Shown here: positions 32,086-43,347 of the stretch, in pieces
Layout of the letters: each line of letters opens with the position of its first letter
How positions within the stretch are numbered: position 1 is the first letter of the stretch
Source: Oscillospiraceae bacterium
Lineage (GTDB): Bacteria > Bacillota > Clostridia > Oscillospirales > Oscillospiraceae
Assembly (NCBI GenBank): GCA_017430455.1
Contig: JAFRMX010000020.1
Location: 62,001-126,000 of the forward strand
DNA: 64,000 bases
Reading direction: 5' to 3'
Notes under the pieces: generated by a model
Databases searched by the model: none
Told to the model about the DNA's origin: nothing
Seen by the model: only the letters and a program-made list of their open reading frames with translations
Program-made: the position numbers and the translations under genes

Positions 32086-33123
32086 ATGCTTAAGAAAGTA
32101 AGACTCGGCAAATCAGAGCTGCTGGTCACAAAGCCCGCAATGGGCTGTCTTCCGCTTCAGAGATGCGAAAAAGAGTATGCGGTAAAGCTCCTTAGGGCTG
32201 CTTATGAGGGCGGGATCAATTATTTTGATACCGCGAACGCCTATACGGACAGCGAGGAGAAGATAGGTTTGGCACTTAGCGATGTCAGAGATAAGATAAT
32301 CATCTCTACAAAAAGCCAGGCAAGAGACAGGGACGGCGTCATCGCTCATATCGAAAACAGCTTAAAGATGCTTAAAACAGACTACATCGATCTCTTTCAG
32401 TTTCACAATGTGCCGGAGATGCCCGACATAAATGACGCTTCCGGAGCTTACGCCGGAGCGCTTATAGCGAAGGAGAGAGGACTTATACGCCACATAGGCG
32501 TCACATCCCACAGGGTCGGCGTAATAGAGCAGTGCATAGAGTCCGGCAATTTTGAGACTGTCCAGTTCCCATTCAGCTATATCTCCTCTGAGAGAGACCT
32601 TGCTCTTGCTGAAAAGGCAAAAAAGGCTGATGTCGGATATATCGCCATGAAAGGGCTCGCAGGAGGCCTGCTGACGAACACCAGAGCCTGCCAGGCGTTC
32701 ATGAACAGCTTTGAAAATGTCGTTCCGATATGGGGAATCCAGAAGCTTGAAGAACTCGAGCAGTGGCTTGAGGTCGCACAGGAGGATGTACAGCTTGATG
32801 ATGAGATTAACGCTTTTATTGAGAAGGAGAGAAAAGAGCTTGCAGGGACCTTCTGCAGGAGTTGCGGCTACTGCATGCCCTGTACTGTAGGCATTGAGAT
32901 AAGAAACTGCGCGAGGATGAACATGCTGCTCAGAAGATCTCCTTGGCAGCAGTATATGACAGATGAATGGAGAGCAAAGATGGAGAAGATCGACGACTGC
33001 ATTGAATGCTACAATTGCGCTTCCAAATGCCCATACGGACTTGATACTCCGAAGCTTTTAAAGTTTATGCTGAAGGATTACCGCGAGTTTTACGCTGAGC
33101 ATTTGAAAGAGGCAGAGAAATGA
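32086..33123 (+). CDS. Aldo/keto reductase with C-terminal 4Fe-4S ferredoxin domain
   Basis: A protein of 345 residues. The N-terminal 240 residues are an AKR barrel: NYFDTANAYTDSEEKIG (catalytic Asp and Tyr) near 44 and LKTDYIDLFQFHNV near 96. The last 90 residues hold two Cys groups, FCRSCGYCMPC near 262 and CIECYNCASKCPYG near 305, the second with CxxCxxCxxxCP spacing for a [4Fe-4S] cluster. Such Fe-S AKRs are common in anaerobes; they probably draw electrons from ferredoxin instead of or besides NADPH. The gene overlaps the following lipase gene by four bases. Confidence 0.92.
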   Translation: MLKKVRLGKSELLVTKPAMGCLPLQRCEKEYAVKLLRAAYEGGINYFDTANAYTDSEEKIGLALSDVRDKIIISTKSQARDRDGVIAHIENSLKMLKTDYIDLFQFHNVPEMPDINDASGAYAGALIAKERGLIRHIGVTSHRVGVIEQCIESGNFETVQFPFSYISSERDLALAEKAKKADVGYIAMKGLAGGLLTNTRACQAFMNSFENVVPIWGIQKLEELEQWLEVAQEDVQLDDEINAFIEKERKELAGTFCRSCGYCMPCTVGIEIRNCARMNMLLRRSPWQQYMTDEWRAKMEKIDDCIECYNCASKCPYGLDTPKLLKFMLKDYREFYAEHLKEAEK

Positions 33124-34073
33124 ACTGGATAAAAGAAGAAAATTACGCTGAAGAAATGAAAACGGTCGCAGAGCCCTATGTGAGGGAGCGCGGCAAAAGA
33201 GCATACTTCGAACGCGTCCCCGGGCAGAAGATCGCATACGTATGCTTTAAAGCGGATTCCCCGAAAGGCATAATCGTCATCAGCCACGGCTTTACGGAGT
33301 CCTACAGGAAATATGCGGAGTCTGTCTATTACATGCTCCAGGCCGGCTACAGCGTATGCATACACGATCACCGCGGCCACGGCAGGTCTTACCGCTCAAA
33401 CGACAACGCCTATGTGGTACACGTAGGGAATTTTGAGGACTATGTGCTGGATCTCGTATATATGACAAATACGATCGCAAAAAAGCTTGGGGAAGACCTT
33501 CCTCTATATCTCTACGGCCACTCTATGGGCGGTTGTGTAGGAGCCTGGGTTATAGAGGAATATCCAGATCTGTTCAAAAAAGCTGTGCTGTCTTCACCGA
33601 TGCTGGGACTCAAATTCAACTTGCCGACGCCTGTTATGGTCGCGGGTGCGACAGTATTGGGTGTTGGAGGGCGGAAGAAAAATTCCCTTGAACGCGTGGA
33701 CTCATTCCCGACTGAGCCGGATTTCGAAAATTCCTGTGACTCTTCGAAGTGCCGATACCTCTATTACCATGCAAAACGCCTCGGAGACATTTTCCTTCAG
33801 ACGACCTCTCCTTCAATCGGATGGGGTCTTCAGTCGGTTCGTGCCTGCAAAAGAGTCACTTCAAGAAAACAAATGGCGAAGATTAAAATACCTGTTCTTC
33901 TATTTCAGGCGGGCAATGATACTGTTGTTGACAATTCTGCACAGAATCTGTTCAGCCTAAATGTACCATCATGTGAATTCAGAGTCGTTCCGGGAATGAA
34001 GCATGAGTTGTATATGACCGATTCCGATGTGCTGATCCCGTATTGGGAAAAGATCTTCTCCTGGTTCAAGTAA
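33120..34073 (+). CDS. Alpha/beta hydrolase, monoacylglycerol lipase-like
   Basis: A protein of 317 residues. ISHGFTESYRKY near 60 is the oxyanion strand, YGHSMGGCVGAW near 137 the nucleophile elbow with Ser, and GMKHELYMTDSD near 295 carries the catalytic His. The HGxxE...GHSMGG pattern matches serine aminopeptidase_S33/monoglyceride lipases. It is cytoplasmic, with no signal. It is translationally coupled to the Fe-S aldo/keto reductase. Confidence 0.88.
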   Translation: MNWIKEENYAEEMKTVAEPYVRERGKRAYFERVPGQKIAYVCFKADSPKGIIVISHGFTESYRKYAESVYYMLQAGYSVCIHDHRGHGRSYRSNDNAYVVHVGNFEDYVLDLVYMTNTIAKKLGEDLPLYLYGHSMGGCVGAWVIEEYPDLFKKAVLSSPMLGLKFNLPTPVMVAGATVLGVGGRKKNSLERVDSFPTEPDFENSCDSSKCRYLYYHAKRLGDIFLQTTSPSIGWGLQSVRACKRVTSRKQMAKIKIPVLLFQAGNDTVVDNSAQNLFSLNVPSCEFRVVPGMKHELYMTDSDVLIPYWEKIFSWFK

Positions 34074-34077
34074 TTTC

Positions 34078-34106
34078 TTGCACAAATAAGATCTGACTGA
34101 TATACT
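34078..34106 (+). promoter_or_regulatory. Promoter of the SPFH-protein gene
   Basis: TTGCAC (34078-34083), 17 bases, TATACT (34101-34106), 38 bases before the start at 34145. Confidence 0.65.
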
Positions 34107-34144
34107 GATTTAAATAACAAAAACTAATTAGGAGGAAAAAGAAC

Positions 34145-35026
34145 ATGTATGCAATACTTATTATACTTGCGATACTCATTGTCATAATCGTGAGGAACAT
34201 ACGCGTGGTACAGCAGGCAAAAGCCTTTGTTATCGAGCGCCTCGGCGCCTATAAAACGACTTGGAATGTCGGCCTTCATCTCAAGGTGCCTTTCATTGAA
34301 AGAGTAGCCAAGGTGGTGAGCCTGAAGGAACAGGTCGCGGACTTCCCGCCACAGCCCGTTATCACGAAAGATAACGTTACCATGCAGATAGACACTGTAG
34401 TCTATTTCCAGATCACGGATCCTAAGCTCTACACATACGGGATCGAGCAGCCGATACTTGCAATAGAAAATCTGTCGGCAACAACGCTTCGAAACATCAT
34501 CGGCGATCTTGAACTCGACCAGTGCCTGACGAGCCGCGACATCATCAACTCCAAGATGCGCAATATCCTCGATGAGGCGACAGACCCGTGGGGCATCAAG
34601 GTAAACAGAGTTGAGCTCAAGAACATTCTGCCTCCGAAAGAGATCCAGAACGCGATGGAAAAGCAGATGAAGGCAGAACGTGAAAGAAGGGAAGCAATCC
34701 TCAGAGCCGAAGGCGATAAGAGAGCGGCAATTCTTGAGGCCGAAGGCGAGAAGGAAAGCGCAATCCTGAGAGCAGACGCCAAGAAACAGCAGCAGATACT
34801 TGAGGCCGAAGGCGAAGCAGAAGCTATACTGAAGGTCCAGAAAGCCAGAGCGGAGTCCATAAAGCTTCTCAATGAGGCGGCACCTTCCGATGCGGTTGTC
34901 AAGCTCAAATCTCTTGATGCTTTTGAAGCTGCGGCTCAGGGTCAGGCCACGAAGATCATTATACCCAGCGAGATCCAGGGTCTTGCGGGACTTGCCGAGG
35001 GCATAATCGAGTCAGTTAAGAAATAA
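34145..35026 (+). CDS. SPFH/Band 7 (stomatin-like, QmcA-type) membrane protein
   Basis: A protein of 293 residues. One N-terminal membrane helix (about 1-17) precedes an SPFH domain (AFVIERLGAYKTTW, VPFIERVAKVVSLKEQ, VTMQIDTVVYFQI). A charged coiled coil at about 175-235 contains repeated R-A-E-G-(D/E)-K and E-A-E-G-E units. The C-terminal segment GLAGLAEGIIESVKK ends it. Such proteins oligomerise in lipid microdomains and modulate membrane proteases. Strong AGGAGG ribosome site. A companion NfeD gene is not adjacent. Confidence 0.93.
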   Translation: MYAILIILAILIVIIVRNIRVVQQAKAFVIERLGAYKTTWNVGLHLKVPFIERVAKVVSLKEQVADFPPQPVITKDNVTMQIDTVVYFQITDPKLYTYGIEQPILAIENLSATTLRNIIGDLELDQCLTSRDIINSKMRNILDEATDPWGIKVNRVELKNILPPKEIQNAMEKQMKAERERREAILRAEGDKRAAILEAEGEKESAILRADAKKQQQILEAEGEAEAILKVQKARAESIKLLNEAAPSDAVVKLKSLDAFEAAAQGQATKIIIPSEIQGLAGLAEGIIESVKK

Positions 35027-35046
35027 GATTCTCCAAAAAATCAAAT

Positions 35047-35077
35047 AACCGGATGTCAAGACATCCGGTTATTTTTT
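35047..35077. terminator. Terminator after the SPFH gene
   Basis: AACCGGATGTC (35047-35057) and GACATCCGGTT (35060-35070), loop AA, followed by ATTTTTT. It also lies just past the 3' end of the acyl-CoA ligase gene on the - strand. Confidence 0.85.
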
Positions 35078-35092
35078 ATTGTTTACTCAGCT

Positions 35093-36814
35093 TTAGTCTT
35101 TAGCGCGTTTTGCAGCTTCCTCTTCCTCAAGAGCTCTGTATGCAACTTTTCCGACCAGAGTCTTCGGCAGCTCGTTTCTGAATTCTACTTCTCTCGGAAC
35201 AGCGTACCTGAATACATGTTTTTTGCAGTACTCGATGAGTTCGGTCTTGACATCGTCGCTTTCGACGACTCCGGGCTTGAGCATGACAAAGGCCTTTACC
35301 ACCTGTATGGCAACAGGGTCGGGAATGCCTATAACGCAGCTCATCTGGACTTTTTCATGAGAATCGAGAATGTTTTCGACCTGGGCGGGATATACATTGA
35401 AACCCGAAGAGATGATCATCCTTTTTGCCCTGCCCTTGAAATAAACAAATCCTTCTTCATCCATGGTCCCGAGATCGCCCGTATATACCCATGTAAGCCC
35501 GTCGGAATGAGTTCTGAGGGTATTTGCAGTTTCTTCAGGCTCATCGAGATACTCCTTCATGACGGTAGGTCCTGCGAGAAGGATCTCACCCTCATCTCCG
35601 TAAGGAAGCTCTTCATCCGTACCGGGTCTGACTATCTTAATATAAGTATCCGGGAACGGGACCCCAATGCTGCCCTCTTTGGACTTATGGATCGGGGTGA
35701 GGCAGCAGGCTGTGACTGTTTCTGTTGTGCCATAGCCCTCGCGGACCTGGACAACAGCCCCGTGCGCAGCGAGAAATTTGTCGAATTTCTTTTTGAGCTC
35801 AATGGAAAGGGAATCTCCGCCGGAGAAAACACCCTTGAGACAGCTCAGATCCTTACCTTCCATCTCCGGATTGGAGATCATTTTTTCGTAAAGCGTCGGG
35901 ACCCCCGCTATGAAATTACACCTGTATTTGGTGAGCATTTTGGCATACTCTTTAGGGTTGACCTTTGGAAGCAGTAGGCATCTTCCTCCGTTTGCAAGCA
36001 TAGAGTGAATGCAGACCCCAAGTCCGAAGCCGTGGAAAATAGGCATTGCCGCAAGCATCTTGTCGCCTGGCAGAAACATGGGATTCGTTGCAGTTATCTG
36101 CTGGCTGAGCGCATTGAAATTCTTGTTTGTAAGGACTATTCCCTTGTTTTTCCCGGTTGTGCCTCCGGAATAAAGAATGACAGCGGGATCATCGCTCTCC
36201 CTGCGGACCGTGAAATCGGGCTCAGATACATAGCTCAGTTTGAGGAAATCCTTCCACATCAGAACAGGAGCATTATCCGGAAGCTTTTTTATCTTCCTCC
36301 CAAGAGTAAGATCATAGCCTACCTTCGTAAGTGCGGGGAGCTCGTCACGGACAGATGCAATGATCAGGGTGTTGAGCTTTACATTCTTTCTTACTTTTTC
36401 AAGTTTGAAATAAAACTGATCAAGTGTAATTGCCGCAACAGAGTGTGATTTTTCAATATAAAATTCGATTTCCTTTTCAGCGGACAGAGGATGTACCATG
36501 TTCGCAATGGCTCCGACCGCATTCAAAGCGTAGAACATATAGATAGCCTGTGGGCAGTTTGGCATGATTATCGTGACTTTGTCATCTTCTCTGACGCCGA
36601 TGGCCCTGAGCGCTTTTGCGCACCTGTTTATATTTGCCAGCATCTCCCCGTAGGTGGTCGACCTGCCTTGGAAATCAAAAGCGGTATAGCCGGGATATTT
36701 TTTGGCGATTCCGGCTACTTTTTCGTACATGGATCCCTCAAAATAATCCAAAGTAAGAGGAACACCGCCAGTGTTCTCTTTCCACGGCATTTTGGCTGTG
36801 ATCTGTTTTTCCAT
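35093..36814 (-). CDS. Long-chain acyl-CoA synthetase-like AMP-dependent ligase
   Basis: A protein of 573 residues. The ANL-superfamily motifs are in order: AVILYSGGTTGKNKG near 213, REGYGTTETVTACC near 360, YTGDLGTMDEEGF near 450 and GRAKRMIISSGFNVYPAQVE near 468, with the C-terminal Lys in PKTLVGKVAYR. It adenylates a carboxylic acid and transfers it to CoA or another thiol. It begins in a one-base overlap with the stop of the E2-like gene, so the two are co-translated; the acyl group may be passed to that protein (inference). Confidence 0.9.
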   Translation of the reverse strand: MEKQITAKMPWKENTGGVPLTLDYFEGSMYEKVAGIAKKYPGYTAFDFQGRSTTYGEMLANINRCAKALRAIGVREDDKVTIIMPNCPQAIYMFYALNAVGAIANMVHPLSAEKEIEFYIEKSHSVAAITLDQFYFKLEKVRKNVKLNTLIIASVRDELPALTKVGYDLTLGRKIKKLPDNAPVLMWKDFLKLSYVSEPDFTVRRESDDPAVILYSGGTTGKNKGIVLTNKNFNALSQQITATNPMFLPGDKMLAAMPIFHGFGLGVCIHSMLANGGRCLLLPKVNPKEYAKMLTKYRCNFIAGVPTLYEKMISNPEMEGKDLSCLKGVFSGGDSLSIELKKKFDKFLAAHGAVVQVREGYGTTETVTACCLTPIHKSKEGSIGVPFPDTYIKIVRPGTDEELPYGDEGEILLAGPTVMKEYLDEPEETANTLRTHSDGLTWVYTGDLGTMDEEGFVYFKGRAKRMIISSGFNVYPAQVENILDSHEKVQMSCVIGIPDPVAIQVVKAFVMLKPGVVESDDVKTELIEYCKKHVFRYAVPREVEFRNELPKTLVGKVAYRALEEEEAAKRAKD

Positions 36815-37686
36815 CAGTATTCTGTCTCCTCATTTAACGGCAGCTCAAGGAGCTCCGGATTTTCCAGAAGATGTTTCAAAAGACGTACGGTCTTTGAATA
36901 ATAATATCCGTCGGCAAGCCGCTCATCCAGGGTAATGCCCAGATCCACGGTCGGCTTCATTTCAACAGAGCCGTCGCTTTGAAATACAGGTGTCTCTTTT
37001 ACTTCACCGATAAGGCATATTACCGAGCAGGTCCCCCAATTGGTCAGATGATGATATCCGCTTTTAAGCTTTATTGAACCGAGATTGGAGAGTACGACAG
37101 AGGAATAATAGGGGTCTGTCGCGATCATATCATGCGGTACTCTCCCGTGTTTATCTAGAAACATTATGAATTTTACCGCGTTTTTTGAGATAACGCGCGG
37201 GATCCTGTTCAGTATATCCATGCTCTCTGTAGATGAATCGACGCTATCCGACCTGCAGAAGGATACCTGATCATAAATGCTCTGATGAATGCTGTCGAGA
37301 TTGTCATCTCCTTTTGAATGGATGAATGCAAGAGCCTCCCCGCCCTTGTCATCGAATTCCTTCTTTACAACAAATGAAGCTGACACTTCCTTGCGCTGAT
37401 AGAAATTGCCATTGACGATGAAGCGGTTCATCTTTGGCCTGAGGGTTATTGTCTTGAGCACGGCTGTGACAATTATCTGGAAGAGATTATACTTGTATAC
37501 CGGGTCCCCGGAGTTCTTCTTTTCCAGGAATTTATTGATGTTCGTAAGATCTATCGTCTCGGATATAAAGGCTTCATTGTCGCATCTGTTGGGGTATATG
37601 ATACCGGTAATATAATGAAGAGAGTCAAGATCTCTCAGCAAAACCCCGTCCGGCCTGTCTCCAAAATGTTCTCTTTTTCTGCTCAT
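36814..37686 (-). CDS. E2/CAT-fold acyltransferase-like protein without lipoyl domain
   Basis: A protein of 290 residues corresponding to the catalytic domain of 2-oxoacid dehydrogenase E2 or chloramphenicol acetyltransferase (NLFQIIVTAVLKTITLRPKM, VVLSNLGSIKLKSGYHHLTN). The C-terminal motif is DERLADGYY, where E2 enzymes have DHRxxDG: the general-base His is replaced by Glu. There is no lipoyl or subunit-binding domain, and no E1/E3 genes nearby. A partner role with the downstream acyl-CoA ligase is likely; whether it is catalytic is open. The promoter is at 37723-37751. Confidence 0.72.
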   Translation of the reverse strand: MSRKREHFGDRPDGVLLRDLDSLHYITGIIYPNRCDNEAFISETIDLTNINKFLEKKNSGDPVYKYNLFQIIVTAVLKTITLRPKMNRFIVNGNFYQRKEVSASFVVKKEFDDKGGEALAFIHSKGDDNLDSIHQSIYDQVSFCRSDSVDSSTESMDILNRIPRVISKNAVKFIMFLDKHGRVPHDMIATDPYYSSVVLSNLGSIKLKSGYHHLTNWGTCSVICLIGEVKETPVFQSDGSVEMKPTVDLGITLDERLADGYYYSKTVRLLKHLLENPELLELPLNEETEY

Positions 37687-37722
37687 GTTTTCTCCAAAAA
37701 ACTTAAAAAAATTTAACGGTTT

Positions 37723-37751
37723 ATTCTACGATTTATTATTGTCAAAGTCAA
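37723..37751 (-). promoter_or_regulatory. Promoter of the E2-like/acyl-CoA ligase operon
   Basis: On the - strand TTGACT (37751-37746), 17 bases, TAGAAT (37728-37723). Confidence 0.68.
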
Positions 37752-37780
37752 CAGCATACAGGACCTGATCCAATACAAAA

Positions 37781-37817
37781 TGAAGCTGAAAATGTTTCGA
37801 AACATACAGCAGCTTCA
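37781..37817 (-). promoter_or_regulatory. Nested palindrome upstream of the E2-like operon promoter
   Basis: The 14-base palindrome ATGTTTCGAAACAT (37792-37805) sits inside an outer inverted repeat TGAAGCTG (37781-37788) / CAGCTTCA (37810-37817). It lies 30-65 bases upstream of the -35 box and just after the atp terminator. The central-CG symmetry is like LacI- or TetR-family operators; no regulator gene is adjacent. Confidence 0.45.
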
Positions 37818-37822
37818 GGAAT

Positions 37823-37865
37823 AAAAAGAGACTGTACAAATATTGTTTTGGTACAGCCTCTTTTT
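37823..37865 (-). terminator. Terminator of the atp operon
   Basis: AAAAAGAG-CTGTAC (37823-37837) pairs with GTACAG-CTCTTTTT (37851-37865) around one mismatch, with a T-run on the - strand. Confidence 0.85.
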
Positions 37866-37885
37866 ATAAATTGTCAGCATTCTTT

Positions 37886-38137
37886 TTAGTTGCTTATAAG
37901 TATCGTTACCGTGTTGTCCCTTACCTCTGCGAGGCCCGGAGACAGAGTGAATTCATTCGTCTGTTTTCCAACGCGGTATTTTAATGTTCCCCCGGCAACT
38001 CTGGCCAGCATCGGGGCGTGATTGTATTTTATGCCTATAAGCCCGTCCTCGAGCGGCATTTCTATGTACTCAGTCCTCTCGGATAATCTGGTGCCTGAGG
38101 GAGTCACTACTTTGAGATCCAGAAGTCTGTCGTCCAT
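37886..38137 (-). CDS. atpC: ATP synthase epsilon subunit lacking the C-terminal helical domain
   Basis: A protein of 83 residues, against about 130-140 in most bacteria. It contains the N-terminal beta-sandwich (LLDLKVVTPSGTRLS, GLIGIKYNHAPMLARV, LSPGLAEVRDNTVTIL) that binds gamma and the c-ring. The two C-terminal helices that act as an ATP-sensing latch are absent; the stop follows directly and a terminator lies 20 bases on, so this is not a sequencing truncation. Latch-type inhibition of ATP hydrolysis would not be available. Confidence 0.92.
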   Translation of the reverse strand: MDDRLLDLKVVTPSGTRLSERTEYIEMPLEDGLIGIKYNHAPMLARVAGGTLKYRVGKQTNEFTLSPGLAEVRDNTVTILISN

Positions 38138-38138
38138 A

Positions 38139-40380
<2,242 letters not shown>

Positions 40381-40384
<4 letters not shown>

Positions 40385-42633
40385 TCGGAGGACCCCTTAA
40401 AAAGCTTCAATGCCTCATTCAGACGCTCTTTGGTTTTGGGTGTTATTTTCCCTTTTGAGAGAACCGCTATCAGATCAGGATGAGCGGATTTGAAATGCTT
40501 TATTAAAGCATCCTCAAATTCCGGAATCTTTTCCGGAGCGATATCATCTGCATATCCCTCGCTGAAAGTATAAATTATAAGCACTTGCAGCTCCGCATCG
40601 AGCGGCTTGTACTGGTCCTGGCGCAAAGCTATTGTCATTCGTTCTCCGCGATCGAGTGAGGCCTGCGTAGCCTGATCTAGATCAGCTCCAAATTGGGCAA
40701 AGGAAGCAAGCTCCCTGTACTGAGCCAGAGAGATACGGAGCCCTCCCGCCATTTGCTTCATGGCAGGAATCTGGGCAGAACCTCCGACACGGGAAACAGA
40801 GAGTCCGACATTTACAGCCGGCCTCTGGCCCTCATGAAACAGTTCAGACTCCAGGAATATCTGCCCGTCTGTGATTGATATCACGTTGGTCGGGATATAT
40901 GCCGAGATATCTCCGGCCTGGGTCTCGACTATAGGAAGGGCTGTCAGCGACCCGCCTCCCTTTTCCTCGCTTAAGCGGGCGCTTCTCTCCAGAAGTCTCG
41001 AATGCAGATAGAAGACATCTCCGGGGAAAGCTTCTCTGCCGGATGGCCGGTGCAGCAGCAGGGATATCTCGCGATATGATACTGCGTGTTTGGAAAGATC
41101 GTCGTAGATTATAAGTACATCTCTGCCCCGGTTCATGAAATATTCTCCCATGGTGGTGCCTGCATAAGGAGCTATATATCTCATGGGAGCACTCTGATAG
41201 GCGTCTGCACAGACGATTATTGTATAATCAAGAGCTCCATTTTTTTTCAAAATACTTGCAATTGAAGCAATACCTGTCTCTTTCTGCCCGATGGCAACAT
41301 AAATACAGATTACGTTCCTTCCCCGCTGGTTCAGGATGGTGTCTACAGCAATGGCCGTCTTGCCTGTCTGGCGGTCGCCGATAATAAGCTCTCTCTGGCC
41401 TTTGCCGATCGGCACAAGAGCATCTATGGCCTTGATGCCGGTCTGGAGCGGGGAGCTGACAGCCTGCCGATCCAGTATGGCAGGCGCAGGATTTTCAATA
41501 GGCATATAGGATTTGGCATGTATGCCGCCCTTGCCGTCTATCGGTTTGCCGAGAGGATCCACGATCCTCCCGAGGAGTTCGTCACCGACAGGAACATCTG
41601 CCATCATTCCCAGTCTTCTGACGGATGAGAGCTCCCTTATGTTCTCATATTTTCCGAAGACAACACAGGCAATCCTTGATGGTTCGATGGAAAGGAGCAT
41701 TCCTCTCTCTCCGTTGTCGAATTCGACCAGTTCGCCATACATCGAATCTGTAAGTCCGTCGAGCCAGCATATACCGTCGGAAACACTCAGGACACGTCCC
41801 AGCTGGTATATGTCTATTTCACGGGAAAGCCCCTTCAGGCCGGAGATGATACCTTTCTTTATCTCATCTGCCGACATATCCGGCTTATCCATGGGGCTTC
41901 TTTTAAGCCTGGTAAGAAGGGTCCAGAGAATATTGTCTATGGTGCCGTCATATACCGTGTCGCCGACCCTGAGCTTGAGTCCGCCTATACACTGTTCATC
42001 TGTTTTGACCCGGAAAGATATCGTGCTCCCCTCAGCAGCGACAAGCTTTTCCATGTGGGACCTGATTTTTTCCGTAACAGCAGGATCAAGTTTAAATGCG
42101 GATATAAGCGTTACATACAAAAGCCCTTTGCTGTTTATGTAGACCTTGTCACCTGGAGTGAGAGAGACCATTTTTAGGATCATGTCCGCAATGACAGGTT
42201 CATCTTTACGGAACTGCGAAAGATACGGCTCTTTTGAGAACAGCTCCCTGCACTCATCTGCTACTTTATGGACAACATTTGCGCGCACTTCATGAAGCAT
42301 GTCGAACTTCATGCTTTTCAGCGATTCCTCGAGATCCGTATTAATGACAGAGATCTCTTTGTCGGCCTGCTCGTTCAGAGTTTTTACATATTTCGAAGCG
42401 GCCAGCTCCAAACGTTTGGCAGTTTCGGTTTCTGATTCGCTGAGATTCCGCGCAACCTCTTCAATGGCGGCGCGTTGTTCCTCCTCAGTGCGGCTGGCTC
42501 TTTCTGCATCGGCAAGACCGTTTTCAATCTTTTCTCTTCGGGAGCTGAAGATTTTCAAAATTGCTTTTTTCCCGAAGATCCAGATAATAGCGACAAGCAG
42601 TATGAAATTGATTACCGAATACAATACCTGCAT
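40381..42633 (-). CDS. Fused ATP synthase subunits b' - delta(C-terminal domain) - alpha
   Basis: One 750-residue protein with three parts. Residues 1-150: a membrane helix (VINFILLVAIIWIFGKKAIL) and a long charged coiled coil, a second b-type stator. Residues about 155-245: LTPGDKVYINSKGLLYVTLI to CIGGLKLRVGDTVYDG, the C-terminal domain of delta. Residues about 252-750: full-length alpha, with EIKKGIISGLKGLSREID, P-loop GDRQTGKTAIAVDTIL and arginine-finger SVSRVGGSAQ. The frame is open throughout, with no internal ribosome site recognised at either junction. No separate atpH exists in the operon, so the delta N-terminal domain is missing, its tethering of b to alpha replaced by a covalent link. 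A separate atpF lies just upstream. Confidence 0.95.
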
Positions 42634-42640
42634 ATCCGCC

Positions 42641-43075
42641 TCATTCTATTCCGGATCCGCTGTCCGTAAGGACATCGGAAAGAACTGAAGTGTATTCAGG
42701 CATATGCTTCAAAAGCTCGCTTTCATATACTGCGCGCTGTTTCTCACATGCCGCTGCAGCCTCGGAGAGAGTTTCGTCGGCCTTCTGGGAGGCCGCTCTG
42801 ACCCTCCGGTAGCTTTCATCTTCAACAATACGGTTTTTTTCTCCGGAGCTTTTTATTATTGCGGCGGTGACTTCGTCAGAGCCGGCCTTCATCTCGTTCA
42901 GGATCCGGTTTTTTTCGGCCTCCGTCTCAATAAGCTTTCTTTCTCCTTCTTCGATCCTGTCATCCCTGGCGTGCATTTTTGTCAGGAGGGGTTTGAAAAG
43001 AAGTTTGTCAAGAATGAGCATGAGCAGGCAAAAATCTATAACGGTCCAGATAACGACCGATATGTTCAGGCTCAT
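42641..43075 (-). CDS. atpF: ATP synthase F0 b subunit (free copy)
   Basis: A protein of 144 residues: N-terminal membrane helix (SVVIWTVIDFCLLMLILDKL), then FKPLLTKMHARDDRIEEGE and a long Ala/Glu/Lys-rich coiled coil. It is the second b-type polypeptide, presumably pairing with the b part of the downstream fusion to make a heterodimeric stalk. It ends seven bases before the fusion start. Confidence 0.95.
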   Translation of the reverse strand: MSLNISVVIWTVIDFCLLMLILDKLLFKPLLTKMHARDDRIEEGERKLIETEAEKNRILNEMKAGSDEVTAAIIKSSGEKNRIVEDESYRRVRAASQKADETLSEAAAACEKQRAVYESELLKHMPEYTSVLSDVLTDSGSGIE

Positions 43076-43083
43076 GTTTCAGA

Positions 43084-43314
43084 TCAGATCTTACCTATAA
43101 GCATCAGAGCCACGAGCAGGCCGTAGATCGTCAAAGCTTCCATGAGGGCCATGGAAACTATCAGTGCAGAACGGATGTCGCCTGCTGCTTCGGGCTGGCG
43201 TGCGATGCTTTCCATAGCTGCCGTTGCCGTTTTTCCCTGTGAGATACCGGGAAAGATAGTCGAGCCCACTATGCAGAGTGCTGCTGCTATCGCAATTATT
43301 GCTTCTGTTGCCAT
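43084..43314 (-). CDS. atpE: ATP synthase F0 c subunit (rotor ring)
   Basis: A protein of 76 residues with two membrane helices joined by the polar loop ARQPEA. The ion-binding Glu is in [11 protein letters not shown]. Aligned on the loop, the Gln of SQGK and the Tyr of TIY correspond to Na+ ligand positions in Ilyobacter-type rings, but the Ser/Thr usually following the Glu is Ala-Leu here. Coupling ion is therefore uncertain, H+ being slightly favoured. Confidence 0.96.
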   Translation of the reverse strand: MATEAIIAIAAALCIVGSTIFPGISQGKTATAAMESIARQPEAAGDIRSALIVSMALMEALTIYGLLVALMLIGKI

Positions 43315-43347
43315 ATTGTTAATCTCCTTTGGATATTATTATCGGAA

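Noticed and set aside
36005..36448. Frame opposite the acyl-CoA ligase gene
   Set aside because: It is antisense to a conserved gene and has no family features.
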